Shown here: piece by piece, positions 17,681-25,541 of the stretch
Numbering within the stretch: the stretch's first letter is position 1
Layout: every line of letters starts with the position of its first letter
Source: Halomonas aestuarii
GTDB lineage: Bacteria; Pseudomonadota; Gammaproteobacteria; Pseudomonadales; Halomonadaceae
Direction of reading: 5' to 3'
Length of the DNA stretch: 64,000 bases
NCBI RefSeq assembly: GCF_001886615.1
Contig: NZ_CP018139.1
Span: 62,001-126,000, forward strand
Translations under genes and position numbers: made by a program
The notes under the pieces: model-generated
Told to the model about the DNA's origin: nothing
Databases searched by the model: none
What the model saw: the letters and a program-made list of their open reading frames with translations, nothing else

Positions 17681-19851
17681 CAGCTGGCCCTCCCGATCTG
17701 TCCCTTGCGCAGGGCCTCCACCACCTTGTCCCGCGGGCCGTCGGCCACCACCTTGCCGGCATCGATGACCAGGATGCGGTCGACCAGCGACAGCAGTGAG
17801 GTCCGGTGGGTGACGATGACCAGGGTCTTGCCCTGGCCGAAGGCCTTGAGGCCGGCCTTGAAGGCCTCCTCGCTGGCGTGGTCCATGGCGCTGGTCGGCT
17901 CGTCGAGCAGCAGGATGCGCGGATCGTGGACCAGCGCGCGTGCAATGGCCACGGCCTGGCGCTGGCCGCCGGAGAGCATCTGGCCGCGCTCCCCCACCGG
18001 CAGGTCGACGCCCTGGGGGTGGGAATTCACCAGGCCGTCCAGCCCGCTCACCTTGATCGCCCGCAGCATCGCCTCGTCATCCACGCCGTCGCTGCCGCCG
18101 CCGGCGAGGATGTTGTCGCGCAGCGAGCCGAAGAACAGGCTGACGTCCTGGGGCACGTAGCCGATATGGCGGCGCAGCTGCACGGGATCGATCTGGCGGA
18201 TATCCACGTCGTCGATCAGCACCGCCCCGGCCGTGGGCTGGTAGAGGCCCAGCAGCAGCTTGTTCAGGGAGGTCTTGCCGCAACCCACGCGGCCCAGCAG
18301 CGCCACTCGCTCGCCCGCCTCGATCGTCACCGTGACGTCGCGCAGGGCATCGCGTTCCGCCTCGGGATAGCGCAGCGACACCTTGTCGAAACGGATGTCG
18401 CCGCGCACCACCGGGCGGTCGATGAAGGTCTTCCCCTCGGGCCGCTCCACCGGCCGCTCCATCACCGCGTTGAGCGACTGCAGCGCCGTGGAGGACTGAT
18501 GGTACTGCGCCAGCAATGCCGCGGCCTGGCTGATCGGGGCCATGGCCCGCGACGACAGCAGGTAGGCGGCGATCAGCCCCCCCTGGGTCAGGTTGCCCTC
18601 GATGATCTGGTAGACCCCGATGATGATCACGCACACCGCCACGCTGTGCTGGGCCCAGAGCGCCACGCTGGAGACCGAGGAGCTGACCAGGCGCAGCTGG
18701 GCGGAGGTACGCGACAGGAAGGCCGAGGCCTTCTCCCAGCTCCCCTGGATGCGGCTCTCGGCCCTCAGGGTCTTGACCGTCTCCAGGCTGGAGAGGGATT
18801 CGACCAGGGTGGCGTTGCGCTGGGCCCCCACCCGCCAGGTGGTCTCGGAGAGCTCGTGAAGCTTGCCCTGGGCCGCCATGGCATAGAGCAGCACCAAGAC
18901 GATGCCCACCAGCACCGGGATCACCAGCGGCGGGCCGATCAGCGCAATGATGGCCGCGAACATCAGCACGAAGGGCAGGTCCACCAGCGACACCACCGTG
19001 GCCGAGCCGATGAAGGCCCGAACCGACTCGAAGGACTGCAGGGTGGACGCGAAGGAACCGGTGGAGGCCGGCCGGGCCTCCATGCGCAGCCCCAGCACCC
19101 GGGCCATGATCGACGACGACAGCTTGACGTCGGCGCGACTCGCGGCCAGATCGACGAAGGCGTTGCGCATCAGGCGCAGGGCCAGGTCGAAGCAGAGCAC
19201 GATGAAGATCCCCGCCGCCAGCACCCAGAGCGTCTCGGTGGCATGGTTCGGCACCACCCGGTCGTAGACGTTGAGCACGAACAGCGGCATCGCCACCGCG
19301 AAGAGGTTGATCACCACGGAGCCGGCGATGACGTCGCGATAGAGCTTGCGGTTCTCGCGGACCACACCCCAGAACCAGTGGCGCGAACGCTGCCGCTTGA
19401 CCTCCGGGCCGCGCGCGTCGAAACGGAAGCGCGGACGCACGTAGATGGCCTGGCCGCTGTAGCTCTCCTGGAGGCCATCCAGGCCCACTTCGGTCTCGGC
19501 GTCGCCCAGCTCGGGAAAGATGACCCGGGCACGGCGCGACCTGAGGTCCAGGGCCACCAGCACGCAGGCGCGCCCGGGCTCGAGCAGCAGCACGGCGGGA
19601 AACAGGGCCGGGTTGAGCTGCACAAGGCGGCTCTGGGTGATCCGGGCAGTGAGCCCGGCGCGGGAGGCCGCGCGGGCAAAGACACCGGGGGTCAGGCGCC
19701 CCTGTTCCAGGGGCAGGCCAGAGGTCAGCGATTCGGCCGTGGCCGCTCGATCATGGACCTGCGCGATGGTCTGCAGGCACTCGAGCAGCTCGTCATGCAC
19801 CGCGGAGCGTGAGGGACCCGGGCCCGGGTCCAGATCTTCTTTTTGCGACAC
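17680..19851 (-). CDS. LapB-like type I secretion ABC transporter (permease and ATPase)
   Basis: About 723 residues; inner-membrane ABC exporter of the HlyB/LapB class that powers adhesin export. Order: C39-like N-terminal domain (1-135) lacking the catalytic Cys, as in RTX exporters; six-helix membrane domain (about 165-450); nucleotide-binding domain with Walker A GRVGCGKTS (about 520), signature LSGGQRQ and Walker B ILLLDEPTSA. Two GTG starts are possible: 19857, and 19851, which has GAGG five bases upstream and is preferred. A perfect 26-bp palindrome separates it from the outer-membrane gene upstream. The stop overlaps the next ATG. Confidence 0.93.
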   Translation of the reverse strand: MSQKEDLDPGPGPSRSAVHDELLECLQTIAQVHDRAATAESLTSGLPLEQGRLTPGVFARAASRAGLTARITQSRLVQLNPALFPAVLLLEPGRACVLVALDLRSRRARVIFPELGDAETEVGLDGLQESYSGQAIYVRPRFRFDARGPEVKRQRSRHWFWGVVRENRKLYRDVIAGSVVINLFAVAMPLFVLNVYDRVVPNHATETLWVLAAGIFIVLCFDLALRLMRNAFVDLAASRADVKLSSSIMARVLGLRMEARPASTGSFASTLQSFESVRAFIGSATVVSLVDLPFVLMFAAIIALIGPPLVIPVLVGIVLVLLYAMAAQGKLHELSETTWRVGAQRNATLVESLSSLETVKTLRAESRIQGSWEKASAFLSRTSAQLRLVSSSVSSVALWAQHSVAVCVIIIGVYQIIEGNLTQGGLIAAYLLSSRAMAPISQAAALLAQYHQSSTALQSLNAVMERPVERPEGKTFIDRPVVRGDIRFDKVSLRYPEAERDALRDVTVTIEAGERVALLGRVGCGKTSLNKLLLGLYQPTAGAVLIDDVDIRQIDPVQLRRHIGYVPQDVSLFFGSLRDNILAGGGSDGVDDEAMLRAIKVSGLDGLVNSHPQGVDLPVGERGQMLSGGQRQAVAIARALVHDPRILLLDEPTSAMDHASEEAFKAGLKAFGQGKTLVIVTHRTSLLSLVDRILVIDAGKVVADGPRDKVVEALRKGQIGRAS

Positions 19852-19871
19852 AACCACCTCGAAAATCGATA

Positions 19872-19897
19872 CGCCCCGCCGTGATCACGGCGGGGCG
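19872..19897 (-). terminator. perfect 26-bp palindrome between outer-membrane and ABC genes
   Basis: CGCCCCGCCGTGA joined directly to TCACGGCGGGGCG, followed on the minus strand by TATCGATTTTC. It has the form of an intrinsic terminator or attenuator inside the secretion operon, 21 bases before the ABC-gene start, and may lower expression of the distal genes relative to the TolC-like gene. Confidence 0.6.
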
Positions 19898-19940
19898 AGA
19901 CGTGCCGACGGGCCGCGCCCGCCGGTCACCGTCATCATGG

Positions 19941-22166
19941 TCAGCCGCTCACCACATAGCTTCCATCATACCCCATGGCCTCGAGCCGCTGACGCAGCGA
20001 TGGCACCACGGAGGGATCATGGATCGGGCCCAGCTGGACCCGATGCAGGCGCTCGGTGGAGCGCAGCCTGACCGGCAGGTCGAGCACGCTGCCGAGGCGC
20101 TCGCCCAGGCCGCTGGCCCGCGCTTCGCTCGACAGGGCCACGACCTGCAGGAACGCCCCCTGCTCGGACGTCGGCGTCGACGATTCGGCCACACGCAGGT
20201 CCACCTCGCCGTAGAAGCCTGCCGGAGCGGCGGCCCAGGCCGAGTCGAGCTGGCTGACCATGGCAGGCGCGTGCCGATGGTCATCGAAGGCGCGCCCGGT
20301 CAGGTCCAGGTTCTCACCGACGCGCTCCAGGGTCACCTCGACGCGGCGGTTCTGGCGGCGTCCTTCCACGGTGGCATTGGTGGCCACCGGCCGCCGGGAG
20401 CCGAACCCGCGGGTCTCGATCAGGGTGCGATCCACGCCCTGGCCGACGAGGTAGGTGGCGACGCTGTCGGCACGGCGCTGGGAGAGCGGGTCGTTGATGG
20501 CGTCACTGCCGGTGATGTCGGCATGACCGGCGATGAACACCCGAGCGAGGTTGTTCATGCCGCGGATCTCGGCGGCCAGGGCGTCGAGCTCGGCACGGGC
20601 CTCACCGCTCAGCTCGGCGCTGTTGATCTCGAACAGGGTATCGGCGGAGAGGGTGACGTCCGGCGCGCGGGCGGGGGCCTCGATGCCGGCCGTGAAGTCG
20701 GCCAGGGTGAACCCCTGGGGCCCCTGGGCCGGGCAGATCACGTCAGGATTGATCTCCACCCCGTCGCTGCCCAGGTCGGCCAGGGTCGGCAGATCATCGC
20801 GCCGCACCTCCAGCGCCTGCATCAGCTGCCCCATGGCGGCCAGGGTGCGGGCATCGGCCAGCGCCACGTCATACTGGGCATTGGCGTAGGCGCGGCTGGC
20901 CTCGAAGTACTCGTTCTCGCTGTCCAGGACATCGAGCAGGGTCCGCTGGCCGATATCGAACTGCTGCTGATAAGCGCCCCGGACGCGGTCGATGGACTGG
21001 CGATGGTCGTTGAGGTACTGCAGCTGCTCGCGCAGGCGCTGGGTATCGTTGAAGGCGATCTGGGTGGTCTGGCGCACGTCGACACAGGCCTTCTCGCGCA
21101 GGTTGACGGCCTGCTCGACCCGGTCGCTCGCGGCGCGGAAGGAGGCCAGGTCGCTGCCGCCGCGATACAGGTTCATGCTGGCCACCAGCTCGATGCTGTG
21201 GCGATCCCGGTGATCGCCGTCGGCGACCAGGTCATAGCTGCCGTCGGCGTTCTCGTAGGTGCCGGTGCTACCGCGCAGGTCGAGGCGCGGCTGGAAGGCC
21301 GAGCGGGTACCGCGCTGCTCGGCGCGGGCGGCCTCGATGTTCTCGATGGCGGCATGGAAGTCGGGATTGCCCTGGAAGGCCAGGTCGAGGGCCCGGCTGA
21401 CATCCGCCGGCAGGCGCTCGTCCATCTGTGGGGCCGGCGCCAGGGTCTCGGCCGGCAGGTCACCGACGATGCGCTGGAAGCGCGCCGTCACGTCATGCAG
21501 GTTCGAGGCCTCGGTCAGCAGGTTCGACTCGGCGAGCGCCAGGCGACCACTGATCTGCTCCAGGTCGACGCGGCGCCCCGCCCCCGACGTCGCCCGCTCC
21601 TCGATCTGGTTGAATACCCGCAGGTGGTCACGGTAGTTATTCTGCGCCAGGCTCACCAGCTCCCGATAGCGCTGCACGTCCAGATAGGCGCGGGTCGCCT
21701 CCAGGGCCACCTCCTCGCTCGCCCCCAGCAGCTCGTAGTAGCGCACCAGTTCGGCACGGTCGAGACGCTCGACCTCACTGTAGGTGGCCAGACCGTCCCA
21801 GAGCATCTGGGTGATGGTCAGCTCGGCATAGCTGGTGTCGTAGCTGCCGCGACCGTCGAGCTCACGATCCTCCAGGCCGATGCCGGCGGAGACATCGACG
21901 CTGGGCAGGTAGTTACCGCGGGCCACGCCGACGTCGTTGCCGGACGCCCGGAAGCCGTTCCATGCGGCCATGACCTCGGGGTTAGTCGAGATCGCCTGCT
22001 GGACGACCTGGCGCAGGTCGCTGCTGCCCGGGGACGTCAGGCCCGGGGGGAGCGACTGCGCGACCGCCGCGGCGAGCGGCAGCAGCGTCAGGGAAGCGCC
22101 CATCGCGACGGTGCCGGCGAGACGACGGGCATGGGCGAGGTTCACGGGATCGGGGCTGAGTTTCAT
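19941..22166 (-). CDS. LapE-like TolC outer-membrane channel fused to OmpA-like and SPOR domains
   Basis: 741 residues. Signal peptide 1-37 (TLLPLAAAVAQ). Residues about 45-455 are a TolC/AggA-type outer-membrane efflux protein (repeated ANAQYDVALADAR-style helices, VARGNYLPSVDVSA, GQRTLLDVLDSENEY), the pore of the type I system. Residues about 505-612 are an OmpA-like peptidoglycan-binding domain (LFEINSAEL, DPLSQRRADSVATYL, GRRQNRRVEV). Residues about 668-740 resemble a SPOR domain (GAFLQVVALSS, RVQLGPI), which binds denuded septal glycan. TolC proteins are normally about 450 residues, so the two cell-wall domains are extra. First gene of the minus-strand secretion operon; the channel in which a LapA-type adhesin would be retained. 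Confidence 0.9.
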   Translation of the reverse strand: MKLSPDPVNLAHARRLAGTVAMGASLTLLPLAAAVAQSLPPGLTSPGSSDLRQVVQQAISTNPEVMAAWNGFRASGNDVGVARGNYLPSVDVSAGIGLEDRELDGRGSYDTSYAELTITQMLWDGLATYSEVERLDRAELVRYYELLGASEEVALEATRAYLDVQRYRELVSLAQNNYRDHLRVFNQIEERATSGAGRRVDLEQISGRLALAESNLLTEASNLHDVTARFQRIVGDLPAETLAPAPQMDERLPADVSRALDLAFQGNPDFHAAIENIEAARAEQRGTRSAFQPRLDLRGSTGTYENADGSYDLVADGDHRDRHSIELVASMNLYRGGSDLASFRAASDRVEQAVNLREKACVDVRQTTQIAFNDTQRLREQLQYLNDHRQSIDRVRGAYQQQFDIGQRTLLDVLDSENEYFEASRAYANAQYDVALADARTLAAMGQLMQALEVRRDDLPTLADLGSDGVEINPDVICPAQGPQGFTLADFTAGIEAPARAPDVTLSADTLFEINSAELSGEARAELDALAAEIRGMNNLARVFIAGHADITGSDAINDPLSQRRADSVATYLVGQGVDRTLIETRGFGSRRPVATNATVEGRRQNRRVEVTLERVGENLDLTGRAFDDHRHAPAMVSQLDSAWAAAPAGFYGEVDLRVAESSTPTSEQGAFLQVVALSSEARASGLGERLGSVLDLPVRLRSTERLHRVQLGPIHDPSVVPSLRQRLEAMGYDGSYVVSG

Positions 22167-22580
22167 GGGTGTTCCCTTTCATGGGCGGCGACATGCCCGC
22201 GAAGCGGACCGTTCTGCCAGGCGATGAGATGACCCACCCGTCGTGACGAAATCCCTCGGCAGGTGGATGACGCGTCCCTTTCCGGAGGCTGATGCTGACG
22301 ACGCGTCTCTTTCAGCACTTCGTTGGACCGGCTCGGGGCCGGAAGAACGTGCCAGACGCTTCATGCATTAGCATGATGTGTCTGTTTGTAATCCAGCGTA
22401 ACCGAATGGTGGAATTTGTCCACTAATAAGACATCTCAGAAGGCACTGTGGCGAGCGATACTTGATGCAGGTCATGGCGGGTGGAGCACCGTGGCAGGCC
22501 AGCGCGCGGCACGCCCGCCGGCAAACGTGCTATCGTCTGCCCCATCCCCGAACCGGCGTGGTTACCCCAAGGAGAACGAC
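22167..22580. other. 414-bp divergent intergenic region with repeats and dyads
   Basis: No gene seen. It must hold the promoters of the secretion operon (minus) and of the small gene at 22581 (plus). Visible elements: near-direct repeats GACGCGTCYCTTTC at 22269-22282 and 22300-22313 (31-bp spacing, three helical turns); dyad TCATGC-ATTA-GCATGA at 22361-22376; dyad GTGGA-ATTTG-TCCAC at 22409-22423. The 22350-22440 part is locally AT-richer. No clear sigma-70 promoter could be fixed by eye. Confidence 0.55.
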
Positions 22581-22862
22581 ATGGCCTCATCGGAAATCCA
22601 GAAGACCCGCGTGATCAACGAACTGCGGGGCTTCATCAAGAAACTTCTGCAGGACCCGAAGATTCTCGAGCAGTCACTGGACATCACCCGGCGCCAGCTC
22701 GGTGAATCGGGCCAGGGCGACGTGATGGCGCGGATCGCCAACGAGATCTCCGACACGACCAGCGTGCACATCCCCGAGGATCCCGAGGAGCACTCCGAGG
22801 CCGATCGGCTCTTCCTGGAGCTGCTCAAGGAAGTCGTCAGGGAGGAGCAGGCGCTCTACTGA
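22581..22862 (+). CDS. conserved-looking small acidic protein of unknown function
   Basis: 93 residues from an ATG at 22581 with an excellent AAGGAG ribosome-binding site 7 bases upstream. Sequence begins MASSEIQKTRVIN and is predicted all-helical and soluble, with an acidic C-terminal half (IPEDPEEHSEADRLFLELLKE). No signal peptide, membrane helix, Cys motif or known domain is recognised. It is divergent from the Lap secretion operon and followed by a terminator-like hairpin, so it seems to be its own transcription unit. Function is not known. Confidence 0.7.
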   Translation: MASSEIQKTRVINELRGFIKKLLQDPKILEQSLDITRRQLGESGQGDVMARIANEISDTTSVHIPEDPEEHSEADRLFLELLKEVVREEQALY

Positions 22863-22880
22863 CGCTTGCGCCCGTGGTGA

Positions 22881-22921
22881 CCACGCCCGGCTCTGTCCCC
22901 AAAGCCCTGAGCCGGGCGTGG
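22881..22921. terminator. hairpin between the small gene and thiI
   Basis: 12-bp inverted repeat CCACGCCCGGCT / AGCCGGGCGTGG with a 17-base loop, 18 bases after the stop at 22862. No T-run; probable transcription end of the small gene. Confidence 0.5.
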
Positions 22922-23009
22922 CCATGTTGGGGCCCCTCTCGCCGTCGCCGTGCGAGCCGGGCCTGCCCTTGTTAGAATGGCGGCACATCGTGACAGCCGT
23001 TCCTTTCGC

Positions 23010-24491
23010 ATGACCTATCTGCTCAAGCTCCACCCCGAGATCACCATCAAGTCCCGCTCCGTCCGCCAGCACATGACCCGCTGCCTCGCCAGCAATGTGC
23101 GCAACACGCTGCGCCAGCGGGCGGAAGGCGTGCGAGTGAAGGCGGGCTGGGATGCCCTTCGCGTCAAGCTCCCGGAGACGCTGACGCCCGAACGAGAGCG
23201 CGAGTTGGCGGAAAGCCTGTCGCGCATTCCCGGTATCCACGAGGTGCTGGCAACCGAGGAGGTCCCCTGTACCTCGCTGGAGGAGGCCGCCGACTGGATC
23301 GTGCCCCACTGGAAGGCGGCGATCGCCGGACGCCGGTTCCGCGTCCGCGCCAAGCGTCGCGGCGACCATGCCTTCTCCTCCGTGGACCTGGAGCGCCACC
23401 TCGGCAGCGCGCTGCTGGCGGCCGAACCCTCAGCCCAGGTGGACCTGAAGCATCCTGAGGTGGTGGTGTCGGTGGAACTGACCCACCATCGGCTACAGCT
23501 GTTCCGCTCCCGCCGGCCTGGCCTCGGCGGCTATCCACTGGGGGTGCAGGGCGAGGCTCTGGCACTGGTCTCGGGGGGCTTCGACTCCCCGGTCGCCGCC
23601 TGGCGCATGCTTCGGCGCGGCATCAAGACCCACTACCTGTTCTTCAACCTCGGGGGGCCGGCCCACGAGGCGGGCGTCAAGGAGGTCACCCACCACCTCT
23701 GGCAACGCTACAGTGCCTCGCACAACGTCGACTTCACCTCGGTGCCCTTCGAGCCGGTGGTCGCGGAGATCCTGCGCAGCATTCCCGACGGCCTGATGGG
23801 GGTGGTCCTCAAGCGCATGATGGTGCGCGTGGCCAGCCGCATCGCGGCCCGGTCGGGCATCCCGATGCTGGTGACCGGGGATGCCATCGCCCAGGTATCC
23901 AGCCAGACCCTCACCAATCTGGCGCTGATCGACGCGGCCAGCGAGCGGCCGATCCTGCGCCCGCTGGTCACCGAGGACAAGCAGGAGATCATCGACACGG
24001 CCCGCCGCATCGACACCGCACGGTTTGCCGAGCAGATGCCGGAGTACTGCGGGGTCATCTCGCGTCGCCCGCACACGCGCGCCCCCACCGACAAGGTGCT
24101 GGCCGCCGAGGCCGACTTCGACTTCACGGTGCTGGATGCCGCCGTCGAGGCCGCCACCGTGACCCGGGCCAGTCGCCTGATGGAGGAGCGGCGAGCGCCC
24201 GGCGAGGTGACCGTCGTCGACTCGCCGACGGCCCTCGCCGAAAGGCCGGCAGTCAGCGTGATCGACATACGCCCGCCGGACGAGTGCGAGGCGGCACCGC
24301 TCGAGCTCGACGTGCCCTGCCTCGAGATCCCCTTCTACGAACTCCAGGACCAGGCGGAGACCCTGCCCGACGACCGCGAGTACCTGCTCTACTGCGACCA
24401 GGGCGTGATGAGTCGCATGCAGGCGCTGCACCTGGCCGACCGGGGGTTGGACCACTTCGGGGTCTATCGCCGAACGGGAACGGAGGGCTAG
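23010..24491 (+). CDS. thiI: tRNA 4-thiouridine synthetase / thiamine sulfurtransferase ThiI with rhodanese domain
   Basis: 493-residue cytoplasmic enzyme that thiolates U8 of tRNAs and passes sulfur from IscS to ThiS for thiazole synthesis. Order: N-terminal ferredoxin-like and THUMP domains (1-170), PP-loop ATPase (LVSGGFDSPVAAW), then a rhodanese domain of the long gammaproteobacterial form. The sulfur-carrying Cys is C462 in LYCDQGV, and the partner Cys is C347 in EYCGV. Start chosen at the ATG at 23010 (MTYLLKLHPEI), the family N-terminus. The sulfur acceptor gene thiS lies about 20 kb downstream. It overlaps the convergent VTT gene by 4 bases. Confidence 0.96.
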   Translation: MTYLLKLHPEITIKSRSVRQHMTRCLASNVRNTLRQRAEGVRVKAGWDALRVKLPETLTPERERELAESLSRIPGIHEVLATEEVPCTSLEEAADWIVPHWKAAIAGRRFRVRAKRRGDHAFSSVDLERHLGSALLAAEPSAQVDLKHPEVVVSVELTHHRLQLFRSRRPGLGGYPLGVQGEALALVSGGFDSPVAAWRMLRRGIKTHYLFFNLGGPAHEAGVKEVTHHLWQRYSASHNVDFTSVPFEPVVAEILRSIPDGLMGVVLKRMMVRVASRIAARSGIPMLVTGDAIAQVSSQTLTNLALIDAASERPILRPLVTEDKQEIIDTARRIDTARFAEQMPEYCGVISRRPHTRAPTDKVLAAEADFDFTVLDAAVEAATVTRASRLMEERRAPGEVTVVDSPTALAERPAVSVIDIRPPDECEAAPLELDVPCLEIPFYELQDQAETLPDDREYLLYCDQGVMSRMQALHLADRGLDHFGVYRRTGTEG

Positions 24492-25186
24492 CGGGGATGC
24501 CTGAGGTGGTCGACGAAGTCCCGCCAGCGCTTCGGCAACGGTATCCAGCCGGCATCGACCATCCTCGGCAGCGCGACCAGCAGGCAGATGACCACCACCC
24601 CGACCGCCATCGCCCAGCCGCTGTCGATGGCGATCCCCTCCCCGGCCAGCACATAGATCAGGGTCATGGGTGACATGCCCAAGGCCGTCGCCATCAGGAA
24701 CCGGCTGGTGGTGAGCGCCGTGAGTCCCGCCGCATAACTGATCAGGGCAAAGGAGACGACCGGCACCAGCCTCGCCAGGAGCACCATGCCGAAGAGGATG
24801 TCCTGCGGGCACTCGGGGAACAGGGCGACATGGCCGTGGAAGAGGCGCTCGATGACCGGCCGACCCACCAGCCGGGCGATCCAGAAGCTCAGGCCGGCAC
24901 CTGTCAGGGCCCCCACCATGCTGAGCGTGAAGGCCAGGAAGGGGGGGTAGATCATGCCCGCAGCCACGCTGACCACCATGGTGGGAATGGGGCCGACCAC
25001 CACCGTGAGCGCCATGATCCCCGCCAGCATCGGCGGGCCCCAGGGCCCCAGCGCCTGGCTCAGCGCCTCCAGGCGGGCCACCTCGAGGAAGCCCGACCGA
25101 TAGAGCCAGACGCCCAGGGCCACCAGCCCCGCCAGCAACGCCCCCGCCAGCAGTGCGCTCTTCCAGCGACCCGGCCTGATGTGCAT
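24488..25186 (-). CDS. TVP38/TMEM64-family (VTT domain) inner-membrane protein
   Basis: 232 residues with about five to six hydrophobic segments. The VTT (DedA-superfamily) core is visible: GPIPTMVVSVAAGMIYP, GALTGAGLSFWIARLVGR and RLVPVVSFALISYAAG, including the conserved F-x-x-x-R-x-x-P-type segment (LLARLVPVVSF). Family members are proposed to move phospholipids or maintain membrane potential; a specific role here is not known. It starts MHIRPGRWKS and its end overlaps the thiI end tail-to-tail by 4 bases. Confidence 0.85.
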   Translation of the reverse strand: MHIRPGRWKSALLAGALLAGLVALGVWLYRSGFLEVARLEALSQALGPWGPPMLAGIMALTVVVGPIPTMVVSVAAGMIYPPFLAFTLSMVGALTGAGLSFWIARLVGRPVIERLFHGHVALFPECPQDILFGMVLLARLVPVVSFALISYAAGLTALTTSRFLMATALGMSPMTLIYVLAGEGIAIDSGWAMAVGVVVICLLVALPRMVDAGWIPLPKRWRDFVDHLRHPR

Positions 25187-25431
25187 GATCCCCCCCTTGC
25201 CGGTTTTCCCGCCTCATCTCGCGCAACGATCGGCCCCGCGGCGAGGCGGTGCGTCACTGACGTCTCATTGGGCCGGTATCTGCCGACAGCAGTGTCACGG
25301 CTTCAAGGCATTGTCCTCTTCCCCGGGAGGTTCCACCAGAGGCGCGGCGGTCAGGTATTCGACGCCCGCCGCGGCATGACCTGAGGTCGGCCGGGCGCTC
25401 GTCACCGGGCGGGTGCAGGCGGGGACGAAGA

Positions 25432-25440
25432 TGCTACAAT
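25432..25440 (+). promoter_or_regulatory. candidate extended -10 promoter of metG
   Basis: TGCTACAAT fits an extended -10 (TG-n-TACAAT), 101 bases before the metG ATG. The -35 region at normal spacing is poor. Confidence 0.45.
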
Positions 25441-25467
25441 CGGGAGCCTGATTTCACGGACATTTCG

Positions 25468-25511
25468 CATGGCGGCCTCGACTTCGCCCAGGCGTCGAGT
25501 CGGCCGCCATG
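25468..25511 (+). promoter_or_regulatory. large hairpin in the metG leader
   Basis: Arms CATGGCGGCC (25468-25477) and GGCCGCCATG (25502-25511) are perfect complements, extended inward by TCGAC/GTCGA with a 3-base bulge; the loop is 11 bases. Roughly 15 bp of stem in the 5' leader, ending 30 bases before the start codon. It may control metG translation or mRNA stability; it is not a T-box. Confidence 0.5.
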
Positions 25512-25541
25512 TACCACGCTTACGGGAACCTCTGAGCCACC

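Larger units (their letters stand above)
25187..25541. other. 355-bp divergent intergenic region before metG
   Basis: No gene seen. It contains an inverted repeat CGCGGCGG / CCGCCGCG (25343-25350 and 25366-25373), the candidate metG promoter at 25432-25440, and the large leader hairpin at 25468-25511. A small open frame at 25469 inside the hairpin is not considered real. Confidence 0.5.
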
